Shown here one piece after another: positions 8,023 through 14,296 of a stretch of 23,212 nucleotides of DNA. This stretch comes from CAYRML01 sp964425485 (GTDB taxonomy: Bacteria; Bacillota; Dehalobacteriia; UBA4068). The DNA is taken from NCBI GenBank assembly GCA_964425485.1, contig CAYRML010000017.1, positions 1-23,212 on the forward strand, read 5' to 3'. The number at the start of each line of letters is the position of its first letter. The first letter of the stretch is position 1. The notes under the pieces were generated by a model. The model saw only the letters and a program-made list of their open reading frames with translations, searched no databases and had not been told where the DNA came from. A program made the translations under genes and the position numbers.

Positions 8023-8050
8023 TTTTCCGGTTGCGGGCCGGAAAATTTTT
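8023..8050 (+). terminator. Terminator-like hairpin with no + strand gene upstream
   Basis: TTTTCCGG (8023-8030) pairs with CCGGAAAA (8038-8045) around the loop TTGCGGG, followed by five T. It is terminator-like on the + strand only; on the - strand the stem is followed by A residues. The nearest upstream gene runs the opposite way, so it may stop antisense transcription. Confidence 0.5.
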
Positions 8051-8058
8051 CATATAAT
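8031..8058 (+). promoter_or_regulatory. Possible promoter for a small RNA
   Basis: A perfect TATAAT (8053-8058) is preceded, 16 bp upstream, by TTGCGG (8031-8036), a weak -35 match. It would start transcription close to 8064-8066, exactly at the base of the next hairpin. Only the -10 is a strong match. Confidence 0.35.
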
Positions 8059-8063
8059 AAAGT

Positions 8064-8160
8064 AAAGGCTGTAAGCGGGACAGCCTTTTAACGGATAAAG
8101 AAAGAAATAGACTCTTTATCCCATATATATGCCTAAGGCGGCTCTTTTGAGCCGCCTTTT
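8064..8160 (+). ncRNA. Candidate small structured RNA (three stem-loops)
   Basis: About 97 nt with no plausible coding frame. It contains three consecutive stable stem-loops. Stem 1 is AAAGGCTG 8064-8071 with CAGCCTTT 8081-8088. Stem 2 is GGATAAAGA 8093-8101 with TCTTTATCC 8113-8121. Stem 3 is AAGGCGGCTC 8135-8144 with GAGCCGCCTT 8149-8158. Stem 3 is followed by further T, so it can serve as the RNA's terminator. A possible promoter sits directly upstream. The alternative is that these stems form the 3' untranslated region and terminators of the - strand gene at 8159-8899. I do not recognise a known RNA family. Confidence 0.35.
8135..8160. terminator. GC-rich hairpin at the 3' end of the phospholipase-like gene
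   Basis: A 10-bp stem with loop TTTT directly abuts the stop codon of the - strand gene. On the - strand the T-tract is short (TTAGG). On the + strand it is TTTTATAAT, so termination is stronger in that direction. Confidence 0.6.
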
Positions 8161-8899
8161 ATAATACGGAATTCAGCATATTTTTAATCCAGAGATTTAC
8201 TTGGCCCATAAACGGATCAAATTTATCCTCAAAAAATTCATGCATTTCTGTCAGAAGAGCAGCCATCAGATCAACATTTGCTCCATTTTGCTTATGCCTT
8301 CTTATGAAGGCTCTTTGTTGTTTTTGTGATAAGAAATAGGGGTCGATTTCTTCCAAAGCGAAGATATCTTCCACCATATCGTAGGCCTCTATCATTTTGT
8401 GCATATCAACATCAAAATAATCTTGCACCATGCGGCAGACTCGTTTTACGGTTTCTCGATCCTTTATGGCTTCCAATATTTCTTGGCCCAACAATGGATC
8501 CCGCTCTATGGCGGATAATTCGAAGCTCATTTCCACAAAATTATGCGCTTTCCACCAGATAAGATTTTCCGGCAGACGGGTGGCCTCGCGAACCCTATCC
8601 ATCCAGGGCACTCCTTGTTGGAAACAATACCCCTTTTCGCCGCCTTGCCAAAATTCATCGGCATAATAATCGAGCCCGAGTGGCTCGGTGCCGTGGCTCA
8701 ATATACCTTTAATAAAGTTTATATTGTCGTGATCATTTTCTTGACACCATTTATAAAATTGCAGCCCGCAAGTATGTGCAGTATCTCTCCAGATGCCGGC
8801 ATTCATCGCTAGATCGGGAAATAATCCTCCCAAGATCATGGCATTATCTACCGGGGGTAGGATAATTTTATTGCAATAATGATGTACTAATGGGAACAT
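8159..8899 (-). CDS. Conserved hypothetical protein, possibly zinc-dependent phospholipase C-like
   Basis: 246 residues, mostly alpha-helical, with no signal peptide. The N-terminus reads MFPLVHHYCNKI then MILGGLFPDLA (21-31), WRDTAHTCG and GILSHGTEPLGLDYYADE. The 'LG..FPD' element, with histidines and aspartates spaced after it, recalls zinc-dependent phospholipase C-like proteins (PF00882 type), where such residues bind metal. This is a weak resemblance, not a firm assignment. I chose ATG 8899 because CAGGAGAA lies 5-6 nt upstream; an open frame continues to 8974, but without a ribosome binding site. The gene is monocistronic on the - strand, diverging from yitT. Confidence 0.5.
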   Translation of the reverse strand: MFPLVHHYCNKIILPPVDNAMILGGLFPDLAMNAGIWRDTAHTCGLQFYKWCQENDHDNINFIKGILSHGTEPLGLDYYADEFWQGGEKGYCFQQGVPWMDRVREATRLPENLIWWKAHNFVEMSFELSAIERDPLLGQEILEAIKDRETVKRVCRMVQDYFDVDMHKMIEAYDMVEDIFALEEIDPYFLSQKQQRAFIRRHKQNGANVDLMAALLTEMHEFFEDKFDPFMGQVNLWIKNMLNSVL

Positions 8900-8995
8900 G
8901 ATATTCTCCTGAAAAATTTTTTGACTTATATTTATTACGAAAAATTTATAAATAGCCCTTCCCAAAAGGGGCAATACGAAGTATTATTATGATAT

Positions 8996-9033
8996 TAAGA
9001 AGTAGCCTAACATAGAATTATGATATGTCATAA
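8996..9033 (+). promoter_or_regulatory. Possible yitT promoter with overlapping inverted repeat
   Basis: TTAAGA (8996-9001) and TATGAT (9019-9024) are 17 bp apart. A perfect dyad, TTATGA-TATG-TCATAA (9018-9033), covers the -10 and the start region, immediately before the AGAAGGAGGT ribosome binding site. It may be an operator or a hairpin that masks translation. Confidence 0.35.
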
Positions 9034-9052
9034 CAGAAGGAGGTATCATAAA

Positions 9053-9955
9053 ATGTCTACAATATCTGCAGTGCCAGTAATGCCTAAAACCCCCGCAAAA
9101 AAGCATGTCAGGAATATGATTTTTATGTTGTGCGGTTCTTTGATGGTAACCATCGGATACTGCATGTTTATTCAGCCCAACAACCTTTTGCCCGGTGGCG
9201 CATATGGTGTAGCTGCTGTGCTGAACCATTTTACCCCCTTTGTGCCAATTGCAGTTTATCTGGTTATCCTCAATATTCCACTTTTACTTTGGGGTTGGAA
9301 ACAGCTGAATTTGCGCTTTGCCATATATACTGTCATTGTCATTGCTATGCAAAGTTCCATGCTCTTTTTCTTACAGCCATACTTTCCAACATATACTGCA
9401 AACCCACTTTTAGGTTGTATCTTTGGTGGTGTTTTTACGGGCGTGGGCGCCGGTATTATTGTTCGTTATCATGGATCCGGCGGTGGTTTGGAGATAGTTG
9501 GCATCATCATGAAAGAACGTACCGATATCAGCATAGGCACAATTTCCCTGTTAGGAAATATTGTGATCGTAGGTCTGGCTGCATTCATTTTTGGTTTTGA
9601 AAGAGCCATGTATACCATGGTTAGCCTTTATGTTGTCTCCCATATGTTTAATTCAATTTTAGGAGGTTTTAATTCTAAGCGCAATGTTATAATAATCAGT
9701 GAAAAAGGGCAGGATATCGCTAATCAGTTGCTATATCAATTGGGGCGTGGTGTTACGATGCTGCAAGGCGAGGGAGGATATAGCCATGCTCAAAAAGATG
9801 TGCTGATTTGCGTGGTCAGCCGCTTTGAATTGGCCTCCCTCAAAGATATTATCAAGGCTGTTGATCCGCAGGCTTTTGTCTGTATCAACGAAACTTATGA
9901 AGTAATGGGCCTATTCCCAAGGCATGGCAAGCGTAATATAAGCCGGATGCCCTAA
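9053..9955 (+). CDS. YitT-family membrane protein (DUF161 plus DUF2179)
   Basis: 300 residues. An N-terminal polytopic region has about five or six hydrophobic helices (from MIFMLCGSLMVTIGYCMFI to AAFIFGFERAMYTMVSLYVV). It includes the family signature FIQPNNLLPGGAYGVA and the glycine-rich loop RYHGSGGGLEIVG. The cytoplasmic C-terminal DUF2179 domain (about 210-290) includes GRGVTMLQGEGGYSH and ends in INETYEVMG. YitT proteins are widespread in Bacillota and their substrate is not firmly known. The start at ATG 9053 follows AGAAGGAGGT, not the in-frame codon at 9020. The gene ends one base before the stop codon of the convergent ridA gene, with no terminator between. Confidence 0.88.
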   Translation: MSTISAVPVMPKTPAKKHVRNMIFMLCGSLMVTIGYCMFIQPNNLLPGGAYGVAAVLNHFTPFVPIAVYLVILNIPLLLWGWKQLNLRFAIYTVIVIAMQSSMLFFLQPYFPTYTANPLLGCIFGGVFTGVGAGIIVRYHGSGGGLEIVGIIMKERTDISIGTISLLGNIVIVGLAAFIFGFERAMYTMVSLYVVSHMFNSILGGFNSKRNVIIISEKGQDIANQLLYQLGRGVTMLQGEGGYSHAQKDVLICVVSRFELASLKDIIKAVDPQAFVCINETYEVMGLFPRHGKRNISRMP

Positions 9956-9956
9956 A

Positions 9957-10334
9957 TTATAAACGGGCTATAACTTCGATCTCTACTTTTGCACCCATTG
10001 GTAAAGCGGCTACCTGGATAGTAGAGCGGGCCGGATAAGGTTCATTGAAAAATTTACTGTAAACTTCATTTACTTGTGGGAAATCAGCCATATCCGTTAA
10101 AAATATAGTGGTTTTAACCACTTGATCCATTTCACAATTGGCGGATGCTAAAATGGCACGAGCATTTTGCAATGATTGTATTGCCTGTTCCGCGGCTGTT
10201 TCTGGGAAATTTTTGGCGGTGTCCATGCCAAGCTGGCCGCTGGCAAAAATAAAATTCTCGCTTTGGATGGCTTGGGAATAAGGACCGATAGCCGCTGGAG
10301 CAGATTCTGTGCAAACTACAGTTTTTTTCATCAT
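9957..10334 (-). CDS. ridA: RidA-family 2-iminobutanoate/2-iminopropanoate deaminase (YjgF/YER057c/UK114)
   Basis: 125 residues, the typical RidA length. It shows APAAIGPYSQAI at the N-terminus, the SGQLGMD block, and the C-terminal signature PYPARSTIQVAALP, which holds the arginine that binds the imine substrate carboxylate. RidA hydrolyses enamine/imine intermediates released by PLP enzymes such as threonine dehydratase, protecting other PLP enzymes, including those of branched-chain amino acid synthesis. It acts in the cytoplasm as a trimer. ATG 10334 is placed by AAAAGGAGA six bases upstream; the next codon is also ATG. The gene has its own promoter and is probably monocistronic. The ilvBN operon is about 6 kb away, so a link is metabolic, not operonic. 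Confidence 0.92.
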   Translation of the reverse strand: MMKKTVVCTESAPAAIGPYSQAIQSENFIFASGQLGMDTAKNFPETAAEQAIQSLQNARAILASANCEMDQVVKTTIFLTDMADFPQVNEVYSKFFNEPYPARSTIQVAALPMGAKVEIEVIARL

Positions 10335-10370
10335 GATATATCTCCTTTTCAAATATATTAATATTCAAAT

Positions 10371-10400
10371 ATTCTAGTTTATGAGAAGTTTATCCTGCAA
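10371..10400 (-). promoter_or_regulatory. Probable ridA promoter
   Basis: On the - strand, TTGCAG (complement 10395-10400) and TAGAAT (complement 10371-10376) are separated by 18 bp. This gives a leader of about 30 nt before ridA. Confidence 0.5.
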
Positions 10401-10407
10401 TTTTATC

Positions 10408-10443
10408 AACATAAAAAAGAACCGCCCGGTTCTTTTTTATGTT
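10408..10443 (-). terminator. Terminator of the folD-like/YkgJ operon
   Basis: A 16-bp perfect stem (AACATAAAAAAGAACC at 10408-10423 with its complement at 10428-10443) around a 4-nt loop. It is symmetrical, with A- and T-runs on both arms. It lies about 70 bp after the stop of the YkgJ-type gene and upstream of ridA, isolating the two. Confidence 0.88.
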
Positions 10444-10514
10444 TATTCTTAAGCTAAATTATTTACCACATGCGCTCAGCCTCCATATATAAGATACAAA
10501 TATGCCGGTTGCGA

Positions 10515-11201
10515 TTAGATCGTATCTTTATATATTTGCCGCCAAAAATCAGCAGGTAAAATATCTTTTAAGATAACTTGGTCATAGCTTCTTTTATCTC
10601 TTAGATAATCGTTTTCATAATCTGACGGATCAAGTAGGGGCAGAATTTTATCCGCGCCGGCTTGTTGCTCTTGCCATAGCAGATGGATGAGGGCATCCAT
10701 GCCTTTGTTGGCAATGATGCTGCGTAAAGCTTGGGCTTGCTCGCTTTTGGCTAGGCAAAAATGACTGCGGCAGACAAAAGGACGAGCCTGATGTTGTGTG
10801 CAAATTTTATTTTTGCTGTCTAAAAAGTAACAACCGTATTGGTGGTTACGTTTGAGGCTGATATCGATGGCGCCATCGGCAAACACTTCTATATAGGCAA
10901 AAGCCGTTATTACCTGATGTGCACTATATTGCGACTGTTGTAAAAGAGAGGCCAAAGGCTCGATATCCAATATGGTAAGGGGCGCTCTTTCATGACAGCA
11001 GCCATCGCAGCCCTGGCAATCGGTCATATATTGCTGGGCGAAATAGTCTAATGCCGCTAAATAATCGGCGATGGTGGCCGTGTCGTCTTTAATTCTAATA
11101 TCATAACCCATTTGCCCGTGCCCGAAGGTTACCAGCAGGACTTCTATTTTTTCCGAATTTTTCATTTTTTCTTCATTGTTGATTATTTCTTGATTATTCA
11201 T
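10515..11201 (-). CDS. YkgJ-family cysteine cluster protein
   Basis: 228 residues. The cluster CQGCDGCC (C62, C65, C68, C69) is followed by ILDIEPL, then GCYFLD, ICTQHQARPFVCRSHFC. This is the typical YkgJ/zinc- or iron-cluster order (CxxCxxCC ... C.fL ... C..h..RP..CR). Such proteins are thought to bind Zn or Fe-S and often accompany modifying enzymes; the reaction is unknown. ATG 11201 overlaps the TGA of the folD-like gene by four bases (ATGA), so the two are probably translationally coupled. An in-frame extension to 11243 would lie inside folD and lacks a ribosome binding site. The charged, Asn-rich first 18 residues (MNNQEIINNEEKMKNSEK) look poorly conserved; M13 is another possible start. 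Confidence 0.78.
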   Translation of the reverse strand: MNNQEIINNEEKMKNSEKIEVLLVTFGHGQMGYDIRIKDDTATIADYLAALDYFAQQYMTDCQGCDGCCHERAPLTILDIEPLASLLQQSQYSAHQVITAFAYIEVFADGAIDISLKRNHQYGCYFLDSKNKICTQHQARPFVCRSHFCLAKSEQAQALRSIIANKGMDALIHLLWQEQQAGADKILPLLDPSDYENDYLRDKRSYDQVILKDILPADFWRQIYKDTI

Positions 11202-12061
11202 TTTTTCATAATCATCCTTTGGCAAGCCAGCACTGTCTGCCAAATCAAAATAGCGCTGGTGATACTGCCCACACCACCTGGAACCGGGGTGATTGCTTCC
11301 ACAATATTTTCTATAGCCTCATAATCAAAATCACCGCAGATTTTGCCCGGCAACTGAGGATGCTGGTTGATACCCACATCAATGGCGATTTGGCCGGGAC
11401 GAACATATTTTTCATTTATCATCATGGCTCGTCCGATAGCCGCTACCAGGATATCGGCCTCGCGGCAGAGGGAGGGCAGATCCACGGTCTTGGAATGGCA
11501 GATGGTAACAGTAGCGTTTTCCTTCAGCAGTAGCATGGCTAAAGGTTTGCCCACAATCAAAGAGCGGCCGATGATTACGGCTCTTTTGCCCTGAATAGGG
11601 ATATGATAATGTTTTAATATTTCCAGTACGGCAGCAGCCGTGCAAGGGGCGAAACTGTTGGCAGCATCAGTGAAGACATCAGCCGCCGAGCCCAAGGTCA
11701 GACAGTCCACATCTTTTTCTTTTATAATTTTGGCTCTGGCTGCGGCTTCATCTAAATGAGATGGCAACGGGCTGAAGAGTAATATGCCATGCACGGATTT
11801 GTTATCACAGAAACTGGTGATGGCATTTTCCAGCTGTTGCTGATTGGTTTCCTGATCGAGAGCAATGATGCGGAAGTCCAGGCCGACTTCCCTGCAGACT
11901 TTTATCAGTCCTGATTGATAATAGAGGTCATCAGGTCTTTCCCCCACCCTGATGATGCCCAGGCAGGGCGTGATTTTTTTTTCATGCAATTCCTGTACTA
12001 TTTTGTGGCTGCGTTCTTTGACTACTTGCGCAACCTCTTTACCAGATAATACTTTGGACAT
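11198..12061 (-). CDS. FolD-family methylene-THF dehydrogenase/cyclohydrolase homologue with altered active site
   Basis: 287 residues, normal FolD length and domain order. GERPDD (40-45) opens the folate domain, GRSLIVGKPLAMLLL marks the NAD(P)-binding Rossmann domain, and PVPGGVGSIT lies near the end. Ungapped alignment by eye to E. coli FolD (YVASKRKACEEVG) shows that Y48 is kept, but the catalytic lysine (K54 in E. coli) is L52. The motif VQLPLP reads LFSPLP, so the glutamine that tunes that lysine is also lost. The aspartate in KDVD is retained, but the following Gly is Cys, and PCTPxG reads PCTAAA. By family knowledge, loss of this Lys abolishes the cyclohydrolase reaction, while dehydrogenase activity can survive. 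It may be a monofunctional or repurposed FolD. AAAGGAGA precedes ATG 12061. Confidence 0.82.
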   Translation of the reverse strand: MSKVLSGKEVAQVVKERSHKIVQELHEKKITPCLGIIRVGERPDDLYYQSGLIKVCREVGLDFRIIALDQETNQQQLENAITSFCDNKSVHGILLFSPLPSHLDEAAARAKIIKEKDVDCLTLGSAADVFTDAANSFAPCTAAAVLEILKHYHIPIQGKRAVIIGRSLIVGKPLAMLLLKENATVTICHSKTVDLPSLCREADILVAAIGRAMMINEKYVRPGQIAIDVGINQHPQLPGKICGDFDYEAIENIVEAITPVPGGVGSITSAILIWQTVLACQRMIMKK

Positions 12062-12156
12062 TTGCAGTCTCCTTTGGCTTTGATGATATTTTATTTCGAC
12101 TTTCTGTCCGTAAGTCCTTTATAATTATGGGCCAATAGACAAAATCAATGTATTTT

Positions 12157-12186
12157 TTGCTTATAAATTTATATAAATTGTATAAT
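12157..12186 (+). promoter_or_regulatory. Upstream candidate gyrBA promoter
   Basis: TTGCTT (12157-12162) and TATAAT (12181-12186) with 18-bp spacing, in a very AT-rich stretch between the divergent folD-like gene and gyrB. Confidence 0.35.
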
Positions 12187-12202
12187 AATAAGAAGGAAAA
12201 GT

Positions 12203-12231
12203 TTGAAAACCACTATATTTTGTGGTATAAT
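12203..12231 (+). promoter_or_regulatory. Main gyrBA promoter with dyad in the spacer
   Basis: TTGAAA (12203-12208) and TATAAT (12226-12231) with ideal 17-bp spacing. This leaves a leader of about 100 nt before gyrB. The spacer contains CCACTATATTTTGTGG (12210-12225), an imperfect 16-bp dyad with CCAC/GTGG arms that resembles the NrdR-box pattern acaCwAtATaTwGtgt. A protein bound there would block RNA polymerase. Confidence 0.65.
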
Positions 12232-12340
12232 AATAAAAAGATGATTAAAGGCAGCCTGATTATTGTTTTTATGGAATAAGGGCTGCTATCTTTGAGTTTT
12301 ATTTCTTTTTGATTCAATAAATTTGCGGAGGTTTGTCTCG

Positions 12341-14263
12341 ATGAAAGATCTGGAAAACAATCAGGAGAATATCCAATATGATGCCAGTCAGATCCAGATA
12401 TTAGAAGGGCTGGAAGGGGTGCGGCGGCGCCCTGGCATGTATATTGGTTCTACTGGCTCTCGTGGTTTGCATCATTTGGTTTATGAGATTGTCGATAATA
12501 GTATAGACGAGGCCTTGGCCGGTTTTTGTACGGAAATCATAGTGACTATCCATATGGATAACAGCGTGACTGTTAGCGACAATGGCCGTGGTATCCCGGT
12601 GGACATCCACGAAAAGACCGGTAAACCGGCTGTGGAAGCTGCACTTACCATGCTGCATGCCGGCGGTAAATTCGGCGGCGGCGGCTATAAGGTCTCCGGC
12701 GGCCTGCATGGTGTGGGTATGAGTGTGGTCAACGCGCTTTCTTCCTGGCTAGAGCTGAAAGTTGAAAGAGACGGCTATCTTTATCAGCAGGAATATAAAA
12801 GAGGGGCTCCGCTTTATGATTTGCGCAAAATCGGTCTTTCCGATAAGAGCAGCACTACCATAACCTTCAAACCTGATCCGGAAATTTTTGAAGAGGTTAT
12901 CTATTCCAAGGAAATCCTCATAGCCCGTTTGCGGGAGCTGGCTTTTCTTAATAAAGGTCTAAAAATAGTTTTGATCGATGAACGCGATCAAAACAAAGAA
13001 TTTTTCCTTTATAACGGTGGCGTTAAAGACTTTGTTGATTTTCTTAATAAAAATAAAGATGTGCTGCATCCGGTCATTTATTTTGAGTCAGAGAAAGAAA
13101 AAGTGCAAATAGAAGTAGCTTTGCAATATAATGATGGCTACAGTGAAAATATCTATTCCTATGTCAATAATATCCACACCCAAGAGGGCGGCACCCATGA
13201 AATTGGTTTTAAGGCTGCCTTGACTAGGGTGATGAATGATTATGCCCGTAAGCTTAATATCTTGAAGGACGGCAATGCTAATCTTTCCGGTGAGGATATC
13301 AGAGAAGGCCTGACCGTGGTCATCAGCGTCAAGGTAGAGGAACCGCAATTTGAAGGGCAAACTAAGACCAAACTGGGCAATACGGAAGTTCGCGGTATCG
13401 TTGATGCTGCCGTGGGCGAAGGCATGGGCACCTTTTTGGAGGAAAACCCCGGCCAGGCCCGGCGCATATTGGAAAAGACCATACAAGCCGCCAGAGCCAG
13501 GGAAGCGGCCCGCAAAGCCCGCGAATTGACAAGGCGTCAAAGTGCTTTAGAGAAGACCTCTCTGCCCGGCAAATTAGCTGATTGTTCGGTCAAGGATGCC
13601 TCTTTATCCGAGCTTTTTCTGGTGGAAGGTGATTCCGCCGGCGGTTCGGCCAAGCAGGGGCGCGACCGTCGTACACAGGCTATTTTGCCTTTGCGCGGCA
13701 AAATTTTGAATGTGGAAAAAGCGCGTTTGGATAAGATTTTAGGCAATGAGGAAATCCGGTCTATGATTACAGCCATGGGCACTGGTGTTTCCGATGATTT
13801 TGATATAGAAAAGGCCCGCTATCATAAGTTGATCATCATGACGGATGCCGATGTGGATGGCGCCCATATACGCACCTTGCTGTTGACCTTCTTTTTCCGT
13901 TATATGCGGCCTTTGGTGGAAGCTGGCTATGTTTATATTGCCCAACCGCCCCTTTATAATGCTAAAGCCAAAAGAGGCAAAGAACAGCATTATTGCTATA
14001 CGGAAGAAGAATTAGAAGCCTTTTTGGATAAGAATGGTCGGGAGCGTTATGATGTGCAGCGCTATAAAGGCCTGGGTGAAATGAATGCCGAGCAGCTTTG
14101 GGAAACCACCATGAATCCGGAAAATCGCACTTTATTGCGGGTGTCATTGGATGATGCCGCTTCAGCCGAGTCCATTTTTAGTGTTCTGATGGGTGATAAA
14201 GTGGAGCCCAGGCGCGATTTCATTAATGCTAATGCCAAATATGTTGTCAATCTCGACATCTGA
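12341..14263 (+). CDS. gyrB: DNA gyrase subunit B
   Basis: 640 residues, the standard length for the Bacillota form without the proteobacterial insert. The GHKL ATPase domain has EIVDNSIDEA (catalytic base E49, Mg ligand N53), SDNGRGIP (D80) and GLHGVGMSVVNALS. The TOPRIM domain has EGDSAGG (E429) and DADVDGAH (from D502). The C-terminal tail has QRYKGLGEMN and ends after VEPRRDFI. With GyrA it introduces negative supercoils using ATP. ATG 12341 follows GCGGAGG; the in-frame TTG at 12323 lies upstream of that site and is not the start. gyrA follows after 33 bp with its own ribosome binding site. A divergent folD-like gene lies upstream instead of the common recF-gyrB order. Confidence 0.97.
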   Translation: MKDLENNQENIQYDASQIQILEGLEGVRRRPGMYIGSTGSRGLHHLVYEIVDNSIDEALAGFCTEIIVTIHMDNSVTVSDNGRGIPVDIHEKTGKPAVEAALTMLHAGGKFGGGGYKVSGGLHGVGMSVVNALSSWLELKVERDGYLYQQEYKRGAPLYDLRKIGLSDKSSTTITFKPDPEIFEEVIYSKEILIARLRELAFLNKGLKIVLIDERDQNKEFFLYNGGVKDFVDFLNKNKDVLHPVIYFESEKEKVQIEVALQYNDGYSENIYSYVNNIHTQEGGTHEIGFKAALTRVMNDYARKLNILKDGNANLSGEDIREGLTVVISVKVEEPQFEGQTKTKLGNTEVRGIVDAAVGEGMGTFLEENPGQARRILEKTIQAARAREAARKARELTRRQSALEKTSLPGKLADCSVKDASLSELFLVEGDSAGGSAKQGRDRRTQAILPLRGKILNVEKARLDKILGNEEIRSMITAMGTGVSDDFDIEKARYHKLIIMTDADVDGAHIRTLLLTFFFRYMRPLVEAGYVYIAQPPLYNAKAKRGKEQHYCYTEEELEAFLDKNGRERYDVQRYKGLGEMNAEQLWETTMNPENRTLLRVSLDDAASAESIFSVLMGDKVEPRRDFINANAKYVVNLDI

Positions 14264-14296
14264 TTTTAAGATAGAATGGTGCTGGAGGAGGAAAAT

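Noticed and set aside
12062..12340. Replication origin or DnaA boxes before gyrB
   Set aside because: The stretch is AT-rich, but I saw no TTATNCACA-type boxes and no dnaA or recF nearby.
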